Below, one piece after another: positions 49,020 through 60,300 of a stretch of DNA of 64,000 nucleotides. The DNA is from Mycobacterium sp. (GTDB taxonomy: Bacteria; Actinomycetota; Actinomycetes; Mycobacteriales; Mycobacteriaceae), in assembly GCA_018401645.1 (NCBI GenBank), contig JAGYKK010000001.1, positions 124,001 to 188,000 of the forward strand. The letters are read 5' to 3'. The position numbers and the translations under genes were made by a program. Position 1 is the first letter of the stretch. Each line of letters opens with the position of its first letter. Below the pieces are notes generated by a model. It made no database searches. It saw only the letters and a list, made by a program, of their open reading frames with translations, and was not told the origin of the DNA.

Positions 49020-50187
49020 CGCGACGGGAGTTGACGCGACGGGCGTTGACGTAACGGGCTCGGCCAACCCGGCGCCGACCCGGGTGGAAATCCTGGGCGG
49101 CATCGGACCTAACTGGTTCGCCTCCGTCATGGGCACCGGGATCGTTGCCACCGCAGGCGCCACATTGCCGATTCGCCTTCCCGGCCTGTACACCTTCACC
49201 CACGTGGTGTGGGTGATCGCTGCGCTGCTGCTGGTGGTGCTGCTGGCCGTCATCGGTGGGCATTGGCTGCGGCACCCGACCGCGGCGCGCAGCCACGCCC
49301 GCAACCCGCAGATGGCGCATTTCTACGGCGCGGCACCGATGGCGCTGCTGACCGTGGCCTCCGGCGCGGTGTTGGTGGGCGGTGATCTGATCGGCGAACG
49401 CGCCGCAGTGGAACTGGCCTGGGCGCTGTGGGTGGCGGGCACCATCGGCGGGCTGTTCACCGCCGTGAGCATTCCGTTCCTGATGTTCACCCAGCACTCG
49501 GTCGAACCCGACGCCGCATTCGGTGGCTGGTTGATGCCGGTGGTCCCGCCCATGGTCGCCGCGGCCACCGGGGCACTGCTGATACCGCACCTGCCACCCG
49601 GAGTCGGTCGCCAGACCATGTTCTACGGTTGTTACGCGCTGTTCGGGCTGAGCCTGGTGGCGGCCCTCATCATCATCTCGATGATTTGGAGCAGGCTGGC
49701 GCTCTACGGGGTCTCGGGCACCGCCCGGGTGCCGACGCTGTGGATCGTCCTGGGCCCACTCGGTCAATCCATCACGGCCGCAGGACTTCTCGGTCTTAAT
49801 GCGGCGCTAGCTGTGGCCCCTGACATCGCTGCGGCCATGAACTTGTTCGCGATTCTCTTCGGCGTTCCGGTGTGGGGATTCGCGGTGCTGTGGATCGCGT
49901 TGGCCACCGCGCTGACCATGCGAACCGTGCGCCGCGGTATGCCGTTCGCACTGACCTGGTGGAGCCTGACGTTCCCGGTCGGGACCTTCGTGACCGGCAC
50001 CACCCAGTTGGCCGTGCACACCGGACTCCCGGCATTCACCGTCGCCGCGGTGATCGCCTACTTCGGGCTGCTGGGCACCTGGCTGCTGGTCGCGGGCCGC
50101 ACTGCGCGCGGGAGCCTGCGCGGAAACCTCCTAGCGCCGCCCGTCCCGGCCGAACCGGTCCGGGCCCGCAAGGATCCGGCGCGCTAA
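49012..50187 (+). CDS. TehA/SLAC1 (TDT) family anion channel or sulfite-type exporter
   Basis: About 391 residues from GTG 49012, overlapping the end of rrf2. After a short N-terminal tail with three VDATG-type units, the conserved [19 protein letters not shown] opens the first of about ten helices; [10 protein letters not shown] and [19 protein letters not shown] are also typical of TDT transporters. The family includes TehA, the malate carrier Mae1, the plant SLAC1 channel and the yeast sulfite pump Ssu1. The overlap with an Rrf2 gene and the nearby cysD-cysNC-cysQ genes make sulfite or a related anion a reasonable guess. An automatic call may start earlier, near 48709, in rrf2 sequence. 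Confidence 0.85.
   Translation: MVDATGVDATGVDVTGSANPAPTRVEILGGIGPNWFASVMGTGIVATAGATLPIRLPGLYTFTHVVWVIAALLLVVLLAVIGGHWLRHPTAARSHARNPQMAHFYGAAPMALLTVASGAVLVGGDLIGERAAVELAWALWVAGTIGGLFTAVSIPFLMFTQHSVEPDAAFGGWLMPVVPPMVAAATGALLIPHLPPGVGRQTMFYGCYALFGLSLVAALIIISMIWSRLALYGVSGTARVPTLWIVLGPLGQSITAAGLLGLNAALAVAPDIAAAMNLFAILFGVPVWGFAVLWIALATALTMRTVRRGMPFALTWWSLTFPVGTFVTGTTQLAVHTGLPAFTVAAVIAYFGLLGTWLLVAGRTARGSLRGNLLAPPVPAEPVRARKDPAR
49015..49059 (+). repeat. 15-bp tandem repeat, three copies, encoding VDATG units
   Basis: GTTGACGCGACGGGA repeats with a 15-bp period (last bases vary), giving [15 protein letters not shown] at the very N-terminus of the TehA-like protein. In another frame the same repeat offers TTG codons, but these meet a stop. 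Confidence 0.65.
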
Positions 50188-50233
50188 CCCGGCGAGGATC
50201 GCGGCCGGCGGGCGGCGTGCCACAATCGCGAGC

Positions 50234-51184
50234 GTGCACGTAGGTATGAGCATGCCGGTGATGGAACCCGACCTTGATGCGAGCGTGCTGCGCCGGTGGG
50301 CGCAGGCGATCGATTCCGGCCCGTTCTCCTCACTGTGCTGGGGCGAGCGCATCGCCTTCGGCAATCCCGAGGCGCTGACACTCCTCGGGGCCTTGGCGGC
50401 CTGGACGCAGCGGGTCCCGCTGATCACCACGGTGGTGGTGCCCCAGCTGCATGACCCGGTGCTGCTGGCCAAATCGCTGGCCACCGGCGACATGCTCTGC
50501 GGCGGCCGGCTCACCGTCGGCGTCGGGGTGGGCGGTCGGCACGAGGACTACCTGGCCGTCGGCGCGGACCCGTCGACGCAGACCATGCGCGAGATGGCAC
50601 AGCGGGTCGAGATCATGAAACGGGTGTGGGAGAGGGAGAAGATCACCGAATCCGTTGTTCCGGTCGGCCCACCCACGGTCCACCAGGGCGGACCTCGACT
50701 GCTGGTCGGCACGATCGGGCCCAAGACGCTGCGCAGCGCCGCGCCGTGGGCCGACGGCCTGGCCGGCATCACGCTGGATCTCGACGTCGCCAAACAGGAC
50801 GAGCTGTTCGAGGTCGGCCGCACCGCCTGGGCGCAGGCCGGCAAGCCGACCCCCCATCTGGCCACCTCGTTCTGGTTCGCCCTCGGCGACCCGGCCGACT
50901 CCCGCGCCCAGATTCACCGCCACCTGCGGCACTATATGAATTGGATCCCGGGTGAGTTCGTCGACGCGATGGCTCCGCACACCGGCTTTGCCGGCACCGA
51001 GGACGAACTGGCCGACGTGCTGGGGCAGTTCGCCGCCATCGGCACCAGCGAGATTCACCTCATCCCGACCAGTACTGACCTCGATCAGCTACGCCGCGTG
51101 GCCGACGTGGTCGCAGACTTTGACACCAACCCCGACACCAACCCCGACACCAACCCCGACACCAACCCCGAGACGACACCATGA
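50234..51184 (+). CDS. LLM-class (F420/flavin-dependent) oxidoreductase
   Basis: A 316-residue luciferase-like monooxygenase-fold protein. [49 protein letters not shown] and [17 protein letters not shown] form the usual barrel strands, and RQ-EIMKRVW follows. Mycobacteria encode many of these, mostly using F420. The last 20 residues are four DTNP units and ETTP, unlike the family, added by a 12-bp repeat at 51123-51170. The stop overlaps the next gene by 4 nt (ATGA). Starts at GTG or the ATG 15 bp downstream; the GTG gives the better MHVGMSMPV barrel strand. The substrate is unknown. Confidence 0.88.
   Translation: MHVGMSMPVMEPDLDASVLRRWAQAIDSGPFSSLCWGERIAFGNPEALTLLGALAAWTQRVPLITTVVVPQLHDPVLLAKSLATGDMLCGGRLTVGVGVGGRHEDYLAVGADPSTQTMREMAQRVEIMKRVWEREKITESVVPVGPPTVHQGGPRLLVGTIGPKTLRSAAPWADGLAGITLDLDVAKQDELFEVGRTAWAQAGKPTPHLATSFWFALGDPADSRAQIHRHLRHYMNWIPGEFVDAMAPHTGFAGTEDELADVLGQFAAIGTSEIHLIPTSTDLDQLRRVADVVADFDTNPDTNPDTNPDTNPETTP
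51123..51170 (+). repeat. 12-bp tandem repeat, four copies, encoding DTNP
   Basis: GACACCAACCCC is repeated four times with almost no change, followed by a diverged GAGACGACACCA. It lengthens the C-terminus of the LLM protein right before the overlapping start of the lactate-monooxygenase-like gene, so a change in copy number keeps both frames. Confidence 0.75.
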
Positions 51185-52347
51185 CGCAGTCCTACGGCAA
51201 CTACCAGATCGAGATCTACTTCCAGGGCCTGGCCGGGGTGCTGCCCGCGCTGCCGATGACCTTCGAGGAGTTGGAGTCCCGGGCGCAGCAGGCGCTGTCG
51301 CCGTCCATCTGGTCCTACGTCGCCGGTGGCGCCGGAGACGAACGCACCCAGCGCGCCAACGTGACCGCATTCGAGCAGTGGGGACTCATCCCACGGATGC
51401 TCGTCGGCGCCACCGAACGCGACCTCGGCGTCGAACTCTGGGGACGACGCTGGCCGGCGGTGTTCATGGCGCCGGTCCGGGTGATCGGCCTGTGCACACC
51501 GGACCGGCACGGCGACCTCGCCGCCGCCCGCGCTGCCGCGCGCACCGGGGTGCCGCTGTGTGTGTCGACGCTCACGATGGACCCACTGGAGGACGTCGCA
51601 GCCGAATTCGGTGATACGCCAGGGCTTTTCCAGCTTTACACCCCCACCGACCGGGAGCTTGCCGAGAGCCTGGTCCACCGTGCCGAGGCGGCCGGTTACG
51701 CCGGCATCGTGGTCACACTGGACACCTGGATCCCGGGCTGGCGGCCCCGCGATCTATCGACCGCCAACTTCCCCCAGTTGCGCGGGCTGTGTCTGGCCAA
51801 CTACATCAGCGATCCGCACTTCCGGGCCAAGGTCGAGGCCGACATCGACGCAGACCCTCGCGCGGCGGTGCCGCACTGGATCAGCGTCTTTGGAAATTCA
51901 TTGACCTGGAACGACATTCCGTGGCTGCGCTCGATCACCACGCTGCCCCTGATCTTGAAGGGAATTTGCCACCCCGATGATGCGCGGCGAGCCATCGACG
52001 CCGGAGTGGACGGCATCTACTGCTCCAACCACGGTGGCCGCCAGGCCAACGGTGGACTCCCCGCCATCGACTGCCTCCTTGAAGTGGTCGCCGCAAGCGG
52101 GGACACCCCGGTGCTGTTCGACTCCGGCGTCCGATCCGGAGCCGACGTGGTCAAGGCGCTCGCAATGGGTGCCAGGGCCGTCGGCATCGGCCGCCCCTAC
52201 GCCTACGGCGCGGCATTGGCCGGAACCGACGGGATCGTCCACGTGCTGCGGTCGATCCTGGCCGAGACCGACTTGATCATGGCCATCGACGGTTACCCCA
52301 CACTCAAGGATCTGACCCCGGACTCGTTGCGGCGCGTGCAACGATAA
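51181..52347 (+). CDS. FMN-dependent alpha-hydroxy acid oxidase, lactate 2-monooxygenase-like
   Basis: A 388-residue TIM-barrel flavoprotein. [52 protein letters not shown] and the active-site [11 protein letters not shown] (with the catalytic His) match the L-lactate 2-monooxygenase of mycobacteria, which converts lactate and O2 to acetate, CO2 and water. The long insertion typical of that enzyme ([20 protein letters not shown]) is present. A small loss near [13 protein letters not shown] does not affect the frame. It overlaps the LLM gene by 4 nt and is 4 nt before the next gene. Confidence 0.9.
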   Translation: MTQSYGNYQIEIYFQGLAGVLPALPMTFEELESRAQQALSPSIWSYVAGGAGDERTQRANVTAFEQWGLIPRMLVGATERDLGVELWGRRWPAVFMAPVRVIGLCTPDRHGDLAAARAAARTGVPLCVSTLTMDPLEDVAAEFGDTPGLFQLYTPTDRELAESLVHRAEAAGYAGIVVTLDTWIPGWRPRDLSTANFPQLRGLCLANYISDPHFRAKVEADIDADPRAAVPHWISVFGNSLTWNDIPWLRSITTLPLILKGICHPDDARRAIDAGVDGIYCSNHGGRQANGGLPAIDCLLEVVAASGDTPVLFDSGVRSGADVVKALAMGARAVGIGRPYAYGAALAGTDGIVHVLRSILAETDLIMAIDGYPTLKDLTPDSLRRVQR

Positions 52348-52351
52348 ATCC

Positions 52352-53026
52352 ATGGCGCAGCCTTCGACCCACGTCAGCCGACTTGCGGAGAAGCAGAGTA
52401 ATTCGCGCGAACACCTCGACGATCTGCTCGACAGCACGCCACTGGCGACCATCGCCTTCGTCCGTGACGGACATCCGGTCGCGCTGCCGATCGGGTTCGC
52501 CCGCATCGACGACGAACTCGTCATCCACGGATCGACCGGATCGCCGTGGCTTCGTGAACTGGCCGATGGTGCGCAGGTTGCGGTGAGCATCATCACACTT
52601 GAGGGCGTGCTGGTGGCGCGAAGCGGTTTCGAGTCCTCGTTCCACTATCGCAGCGCGGTGATCTTCGGCCGGTTCGCGGTGATCGTCGACGACAAGGTCC
52701 GCTACCTCAACACGCTGACCGACACCTTCATCCCTGGCCGCGTCGCCGAACTTCGAGCCAGTACCGCCAAGGAACTCGCCGCCACCGTGGTACTGCGGTT
52801 GCCCATCGGGCTCGACAACTGGTCGCTCAAAATCGGTGACGGTTGGTCGGAGGATCCCGAGTCCGATGTCGCCGCCGGCGGCTGGGCCGGGGTGGTTCCG
52901 ATTACGACGACCTACGGGCCACCCATGCGCGCACCGGACTGCCCTGAGGCCATCGAGGTCCCGCCCTCAGTGCTGGGGTTGTCCGGGGCGCTGACAAACC
53001 GGCGCAGTCGGCCCGAGGGCCGGTAA
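52352..53026 (+). CDS. Pyridoxamine 5'-phosphate oxidase-family flavin-binding protein
   Basis: A 224-residue split beta-barrel protein. ATIAFVRDGHPVALPIGFARIDDELVIHGSTGSPWLREL, and SSFHYRSAVIFGRFAVI mark the flavin or F420-binding PNPOx-like group related to NimA-type proteins. It has no pyridoxal-specific motif, so a role as an oxidoreductase on small molecules is more likely than vitamin B6 synthesis. It lies 4 bp after the lactate-oxidase gene and ends the operon. Confidence 0.85.
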   Translation: MAQPSTHVSRLAEKQSNSREHLDDLLDSTPLATIAFVRDGHPVALPIGFARIDDELVIHGSTGSPWLRELADGAQVAVSIITLEGVLVARSGFESSFHYRSAVIFGRFAVIVDDKVRYLNTLTDTFIPGRVAELRASTAKELAATVVLRLPIGLDNWSLKIGDGWSEDPESDVAAGGWAGVVPITTTYGPPMRAPDCPEAIEVPPSVLGLSGALTNRRSRPEGR

Positions 53027-53031
53027 TTGGT

Positions 53032-53418
53032 TTAGAAGTTTTTGCAGCCGTTGACAGCTCTGCCGATCGGCCCGCCAGAGGCATTGATGACGTCGTCGCT
53101 AATGTCCGTCAGCTGATCTTTGCCGAGCGCCTGCTCCAGCGTGTTCGCTAACTGATCACGCTGTCCCGGAGGAGCGGCCAGGATCACATCCAGGGCGACC
53201 CGCAGCTTCTGCTCCGTTTGTGGATCGCTACTGATGTTGCCCCAGATTAGGGGGGCGTTCTGCTGCAGCGACGACATAATCTGTTGCTGCGAGCACGTAG
53301 TGGTGTTGAGGGTGTCAGCAGATGCCGGTCCCGCTACCGCTACGGCAAGACAGGCCAGACCTGCCGCCATGCCCAAATACCAACCAAGATCTTTCTTCAT
53401 GTCGCTCGTGTTGCCCAT
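53032..53418 (-). CDS. Small secreted haemophore-like protein (Rv1291c-like)
   Basis: About 128 residues from the ATG at 53418 (another ATG at 53400 is equally likely). A basic start and the hydrophobic GWYLGMAAGLACLAVAVAG end in an ASADT signal peptidase I site. The mature part has TTTCSQQQIMSSLQQNAP, LIWGNISSDPQTEQKL and a C-terminal NGCKNF, giving one Cys pair. The pattern of C-x3-Q, the LaaP-pgqR segment and two Cys resembles the mycobacterial haemophore-related family. The open frame extends further upstream through the tRNA gene, which is not meaningful. Heme binding is inference. Confidence 0.65.
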   Translation of the reverse strand: MGNTSDMKKDLGWYLGMAAGLACLAVAVAGPASADTLNTTTCSQQQIMSSLQQNAPLIWGNISSDPQTEQKLRVALDVILAAPPGQRDQLANTLEQALGKDQLTDISDDVINASGGPIGRAVNGCKNF

Positions 53419-53473
53419 GGTGGGCAAGGTAGCAGGTGTTGGGGTCGACCCCACAGTCATCAGATCGCAAGGG

Positions 53474-53546
53474 TGCCCCCGGCAGGATTCGAACCTGCGG
53501 CCTTCTGCTCCGGAGGCAGACGCTCTATCCCCTGAGCTACGGGGGC
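53474..53546 (-). tRNA. argV: tRNA-Arg (anticodon CCG)
   Basis: Read on the minus strand, the 73-nt cloverleaf has acceptor stem GCCCCCG / CGGGGGC with discriminator A, D-arm GCTC...GAGC, an anticodon stem TCTGC / GCAGA around loop CTCCGGA (anticodon CCG), and T-loop GGTTCGAATCC. CCA is not encoded. It reads CGG codons. It lies just upstream of argS on the opposite strand, as argV does in M. tuberculosis. Confidence 0.96.
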
Positions 53547-53584
53547 GCGAAGATCGCGCCGTCGGGCAAGCCGAGCCTAACGCA

Positions 53585-53590
53585 TAGGAT
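53585..53590 (+). promoter_or_regulatory. Candidate -10 hexamer (TAGGAT) for leaderless argS
   Basis: TAGGAT ends 8 nt before the GTG of argS at 53599, with no ribosome binding site between. It would drive the argS-lysA-hom-thrC-thrB operon as a leaderless mRNA. Confidence 0.4.
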
Positions 53591-53598
53591 AAGACCCC

Positions 53599-55265
53599 GT
53601 GACCCCGTCCGACCTCGCCGAGTTGCTGCGCGGCACCGCCGCGGCGGTGCTGACTGAGCACGGCCTCGACCCGGCGGCACTGCCGGCGGAGGTCACCGTC
53701 GAGCGGCCGCGCAATCCTGCACACGGTGATTACGCCACCAACCTTGCACTGCAGGTAGGTAAGAAGGCCGGCACGAATCCGCGTGAGTTCGCCGGTTGGC
53801 TGGCTACGGCACTCGCCCACGCCGACGGTATCGCCGCCGCGGACGTCGCCGGTCCCGGATTCGTCAACCTGCGCATCGAGACCGCTGCCCAGGGCCTCAT
53901 CGTTGCCAACGTCATCGCTGCCGGCGTGGAGTACGGCCGCTCCGGCCACCTCGACGGCCGCAACATCAACCTTGAGTTCGTCTCGGCCAACCCGACCGGC
54001 CCGATCCCATCGGCGTAACTCCGGTTCTGGCCGCCCTGGCCAATCCGGCGCGCAAGGGCATGGGCCGCCTGCTGGCCACTCAGGGTGCGACGGTCGTGCG
54101 GGAGTATTACTTCAACGATCACGGCGCCCAGATCGACCGGTTCGTCGACTCGCTGATCGCCGCCGCCAACGGTGAGCCCGCACCGGAGAACGGCTACGCC
54201 GGTGCCTACGTCGTCGATATCGCCCGGCAGGTCCTCGCCCAGGCCCCCGATGCGATGAGTCTTCCCGATGCCGAGCGTCGCGAGACCTTCCGTGGCATCG
54301 GGGTGGATCTGATGTTCACCCATATCAAGGCATCGCTGCACGAGTTCGGCACCGATTTCGACGTCTTCACCCACGAGGACTCGATGCACACCAGTGGCCG
54401 GGTGGACCAGGCGATCGCCAAACTGCGCAAGACCGGCGCGATCTACGACAAGGACGGCGCGACCTGGTTGCGCACCACCGAGTTCGGCGACGACAAGGAC
54501 CGTGTCGTCATCAAAAGCGATGACGAACCTGCCTACATCGCCGCGGACCTGGCCTACTACCTGGACAAGCGTCAGCGGGGATTCGACCTGTGCATCTACA
54601 TGCTCGGGGCCGACCACCACGGCTACATCGCCCGGCTCAAAGCCGCCGCCGCCGCCCTCGGCGAGGACCCCGCCACCGTGGAGGTGCTGATCGGCCAGAT
54701 GGTCAACCTCCTCCGCGACGGGCAACCGGTGAAAATGAGCAAGCGGGCGGGCACCGTCATCACCCTCGACGACCTCGTCGAGGCCATCGGGACCGATGCG
54801 GCGCGCTACGCGCTGATCCGGTCATCGGTGGACTCACCCATCGACATCGACCTGGCGCTGTGGTCCTCTGCCTCGGCTGAAAACCCGGTGTATTACGTGC
54901 AGTACGCACACGCGCGTCTGTGCGCGCTGGCCCGCAACGCCGCCGAATTGGGACTGACCCCCGATGTGGCGCATCTCGCCGAACTCGGTCACGAGAGGGA
55001 GGGTGCGTTGATCCGCACCCTGGGCGAATTCCCCCGGGTACTGCAGTCGGCCGCAGCGCTGCGTGAGCCGCACCGGGTCTGCCGCTATCTGGAGGACCTG
55101 GCCGGTGACTACCACAGGTTCTATGACGCCCACCGGGTGCTGCCCCGTGGCGATGAGCCGGCCAACGATCTGCACCGCGCACGGCTGGCGCTGTGCGCGG
55201 CGACCCGCCAGGTGATTGCCAACGGACTAAGGATTCTTGGCATCTCGGCACCGGAGCGGATGTGA
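53599..55265 (+). CDS. argS: Arginyl-tRNA synthetase, frameshifted at the HIGH motif
   Basis: Two frames give one ArgS of about 555 residues. The first, from GTG 53599, is the N-terminal Add1 domain and ends [15 protein letters not shown] at a stop at 54016-54018. The second carries the rest from [19 protein letters not shown], through YKRAGTVI-like [14 protein letters not shown] (the KMSKS region) and the anticodon-binding domain, to 55265. Mycobacterial ArgS reads GPIHIGG at this place. Adding one A in GATCC-CATCGG (near 54008) restores PIHIG in the second frame, but the next 15 residues are still unusual. ArgS is single-copy and essential, so a real null is very unlikely. Its stop overlaps the lysA start (GTGA). 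Confidence 0.9.
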
Positions 55266-56683
55266 ACGTCCATCCGGCGGGGCCGCGGCACGCCGAGGAG
55301 ATCGGCCGGGGTGGGCCGCCGCCCCGACCGCGAGACGCCGCCGAGATGGCGGCCCTGGCGCCGGATATCTGGCCGAGTAACCTCTGCCGCGGCTCCGACG
55401 GAGTGGTCAGGGTGGCCGGTGTCACCGTGACTCGACTGGCCGAGCAGTACGGAACGCCGCTGTTCGTGATCGACGAGGACGACTTTCGCGGCCGGTGCCG
55501 ATCGATGGCCGCGGCCTTCGGCGGCGGAGACAACGTGCATTACGCAGCCAAGGCGTTCCTGTGCACCGAGATCGCTCGCTGGGTCGCCGAGGAGGGTTTG
55601 TCGCTCGACGTCGCCAGCGGCGGTGAGTTGGCTGTCGCGCTGCACGCCGGATTTCCGGCTCAGCGAATCGCACTGCACGGCAACAACAAATCCATCGACG
55701 AACTCACCTCGGCCGTTGAAGCCGGCGTCGGTTACGTGGTGCTGGACTCGATGATCGAGATCGATCGGCTTGAACGGGTCGCGGCGGCGGCCGGGATCGT
55801 GCAGAACGTGATGATCCGGGTGACCGTCGGAGTGGAGGCCCACACCCACGAATACATCGCCACCGCCCACGAGGACCAGAAGTTCGGCCTGTCACTGGCT
55901 GCCGGTGACGCGATGAGAGCGGTGCGGCAGGTCTTTGACGCCGACCACCTCCGCCTCGTCGGGCTGCACAGCCACATCGGTTCGCAGATCTTCGACGCCG
56001 GAGGTTTTGAGTTGGCCGCCCGGCGGGTCATCGGTCTGCTGCGTGACATCGTCGCGGAGTTCGGAGTGGACAAAACCACCCAGATCGCCACCGTCGATCT
56101 CGGCGGCGGTATGGGCATCTCCTATGTCCCCGGCGACGACCCGCCTCCGGTGGCCGAACTGGCCGCGAAGCTGGAGGCCATTGTGCGCACCGAGTCCGGC
56201 GCGGTCGGCCTGCCCGCCCCGAGACTGGTCGTCGAACCCGGCCGGGCCATTGCCGGACCCGGCACCATCACCGTGTACGAGGTCGGCACCGTCAAGGATG
56301 TGACGATCAGCGCGGGGGCGCGGCGGCGCTACGTCAGCGTCGACGGCGGGATGAGTGACAACATCCGAACCTCGCTCTACGGTGCGCAGTACGACGTCCG
56401 CCTGGTGTCGCGGTCCAGTACCGCCGACCCGACACTGGCCCGCATCGTCGGCAAGCACTGCGAGAGTGGCGATATTGTGGTGCACGACGCCTGGATCCCC
56501 GACGACACCACTCCCGGTGATCTGCTCGCTGTTGCCGCGACCGGCGCCTACTGCTATTCGATGTCGAGTCGGTACAACCTGATCGGCCGCCCGGCAGTGG
56601 TGGCCGTGCGCGACGGGCGGGCCCGCCTGGTGCTGCGCCGGGAGAATGTCGATGATCTGCTCAGCCTGGAGGTGCGCGCATGA
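55262..56683 (+). CDS. lysA: Diaminopimelate decarboxylase LysA
   Basis: A 473-residue fold-type III PLP enzyme that turns meso-diaminopimelate into lysine, the last step of lysine synthesis. The Schiff-base Lys is in [21 protein letters not shown] and VDLGGGMGI bind PLP phosphate, EPGRAI is conserved and the dimer-contributed Cys is in HCESGDIV. The GTG at 55262 overlaps the argS stop by 3 nt. Its stop overlaps hom by 4 nt. The frame is clean throughout. Confidence 0.96.
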   Translation: MNVHPAGPRHAEEIGRGGPPPRPRDAAEMAALAPDIWPSNLCRGSDGVVRVAGVTVTRLAEQYGTPLFVIDEDDFRGRCRSMAAAFGGGDNVHYAAKAFLCTEIARWVAEEGLSLDVASGGELAVALHAGFPAQRIALHGNNKSIDELTSAVEAGVGYVVLDSMIEIDRLERVAAAAGIVQNVMIRVTVGVEAHTHEYIATAHEDQKFGLSLAAGDAMRAVRQVFDADHLRLVGLHSHIGSQIFDAGGFELAARRVIGLLRDIVAEFGVDKTTQIATVDLGGGMGISYVPGDDPPPVAELAAKLEAIVRTESGAVGLPAPRLVVEPGRAIAGPGTITVYEVGTVKDVTISAGARRRYVSVDGGMSDNIRTSLYGAQYDVRLVSRSSTADPTLARIVGKHCESGDIVVHDAWIPDDTTPGDLLAVAATGAYCYSMSSRYNLIGRPAVVAVRDGRARLVLRRENVDDLLSLEVRA

Positions 56684-57992
56684 GTAAGCCGATCGGTATC
56701 GCGGTGCTCGGATTGGGCAACGTGGGCCGCGAGGTGGTGCGGATCATCGAGTCCAGTGCCGCCGATCTGACTGCGCGCATCGGTGCGCCGTTGGAACTAC
56801 GCGGGGTGGCCGTGCAACGGGTCTCCGATGACCGGACGGTGCCGATCGGACTGCTGACCGACAACGTCGAAGAACTGGTCTCCCGTTCCGACGTAGACAT
56901 CGTCGTGGAGTTGATGGGTCCGGTCGAACCCGCGCGCAAAGCCATCCTGACCGCGTTGGAACATGGAAAATCGGTGGTGACCGCCAACAAGGCTCTGTTG
57001 GCCCAGTCCACCGGCGAGTTGGCGCAGGCGGCAGAAGCGGCCCACGTCGACCTGTACTTCGAGGCGGCGGTGGCCGGCGCGATCCCGGTGATCCGGCCGC
57101 TGACCCAGTCGTTGGCTGGTGACACCGTGATACGGGTCGCCGGCATCGTGAACGGAACGACCAACTACATTCTGTCCGAAATGGCCTCTACCGGAGCCGA
57201 TTACGCCAGCGCGCTGGCCGATGCCAGCGCTCTGGGCTACGCCGAGGCCGATCCCACCGCGGACGTCGAGGGGTATGACGCCGCGGCTAAGGCCGCGATC
57301 CTGGCATCCATCGCCTTCCACACCCCGGTCACCGCCGATGACGTCTTCCGGGAGGGCATCACCAAAGTCAGCCCGGCGGACTTCGCTGCCGCCCGTGGGC
57401 TGGGTTGCACGATCAAGCTGCTAGCCATCTGCGAACGCGTCACCGCTGTGGACGGCTCCGAACGGGTTTCGGCGCGGGTCTACCCGGCCCTGGTGCCCTT
57501 GAGTCACCCACTGGCGACGGTCAACGGCGCGTTCAACGCTGTCGTCGTGGAAGCCGAGGCCGCTGGCCGGCTGATGTTCTACGGGCAGGGGGCCGGTGGT
57601 AACCCCACCGCCTCGGCGGTGATGGGCGACGTGGTCATGGCCGCGCGCAACCGGGTGCACGGCGGCCGAGGCCCCCGGGAGTCGAAGTACGCGCAGTTGC
57701 CGATCGCGCCGATGGGCGTCATCTCCACCCGGTACTACGTGAGTATGACGGTGGAGGACCGCCCGGGCGTGTTGGCTGCGGTCGCAATGGAATTCGGCCG
57801 ACGTGCAGTCAGCATCGCCGAGGTGCGGCAGGAGGGTATTCTCGACTCCCACGGCCATCCCACCGGCGCGCGGATCGTTGTGGTCACCCACCGGGCCGCC
57901 GATGCGGCGTTGTCTGAGACCGTCGCCGCGCTGTCGGAACTGGATGTCGTTTTGGAGGTCAACAGCGTGTTGCGTCTGGAGGGAACCAGCGA

Positions 57993-57996
<4 letters not shown>
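56680..57996 (+). CDS. hom: Homoserine dehydrogenase
   Basis: A 438-residue enzyme (thrA in some mycobacterial annotations) that reduces aspartate semialdehyde to homoserine. The NAD(P) motif is [20 protein letters not shown] and [31 protein letters not shown] are the family signature, and the C-terminal 90 residues are an ACT domain ([22 protein letters not shown]) for feedback control by threonine. It overlaps lysA and thrC by 4 nt each, so these are strongly coupled. Confidence 0.96.
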
Positions 57997-60048
<2,052 letters not shown>

Positions 60049-60261
60049 GCAATCTTGCTTCAGGCAGCAAAGACGGTTATCCTTCTGATGTCCAGCAATT
60101 GCAGCGTTCATTTCTGCGCCGACACTAGGACGATCACCGAAACCTTCGATCTGCACTCAGTGGACAGACGGTTGCCCTCATAACGTCGGCCCCGGCATCC
60201 ACTCAGTTGGCACCGACACCGGTGATACCTCGCAATCAGCGATTCGGCTGAATGCCAGAAA

Positions 60262-60294
60262 CCCCCGCAAGTCGAAAACGCGGGGGAGGAAAGG
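60262..60294 (+). promoter_or_regulatory. Hairpin overlapping the rho ribosome binding site
   Basis: CCCCCGC (60262-60268) and GCGGGGG (60280-60286) form a perfect 7-bp stem with an 11-nt loop. The 3' arm runs straight into the GGAGGAAAGG Shine-Dalgarno sequence of rho (60285-60294). The 252-bp gap from thrB to rho holds no gene; it reads as the rho leader. Rho leaders control rho expression in other bacteria, so this may be an autoregulatory element. Confidence 0.45.
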
Positions 60295-60300
60295 AAATCC

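Noticed and set aside
53032..53949. 305-residue version of the small secreted protein
   Set aside because: The upstream part covers the tRNA gene and the argS start on the other strand; the signal peptide starts at 53418 or 53400.
54000..54060. Programmed ribosomal frameshift in argS
   Set aside because: No slippery sequence or following structure is evident, and the catalytic motif itself is lost, so a sequence fault is the simpler explanation.
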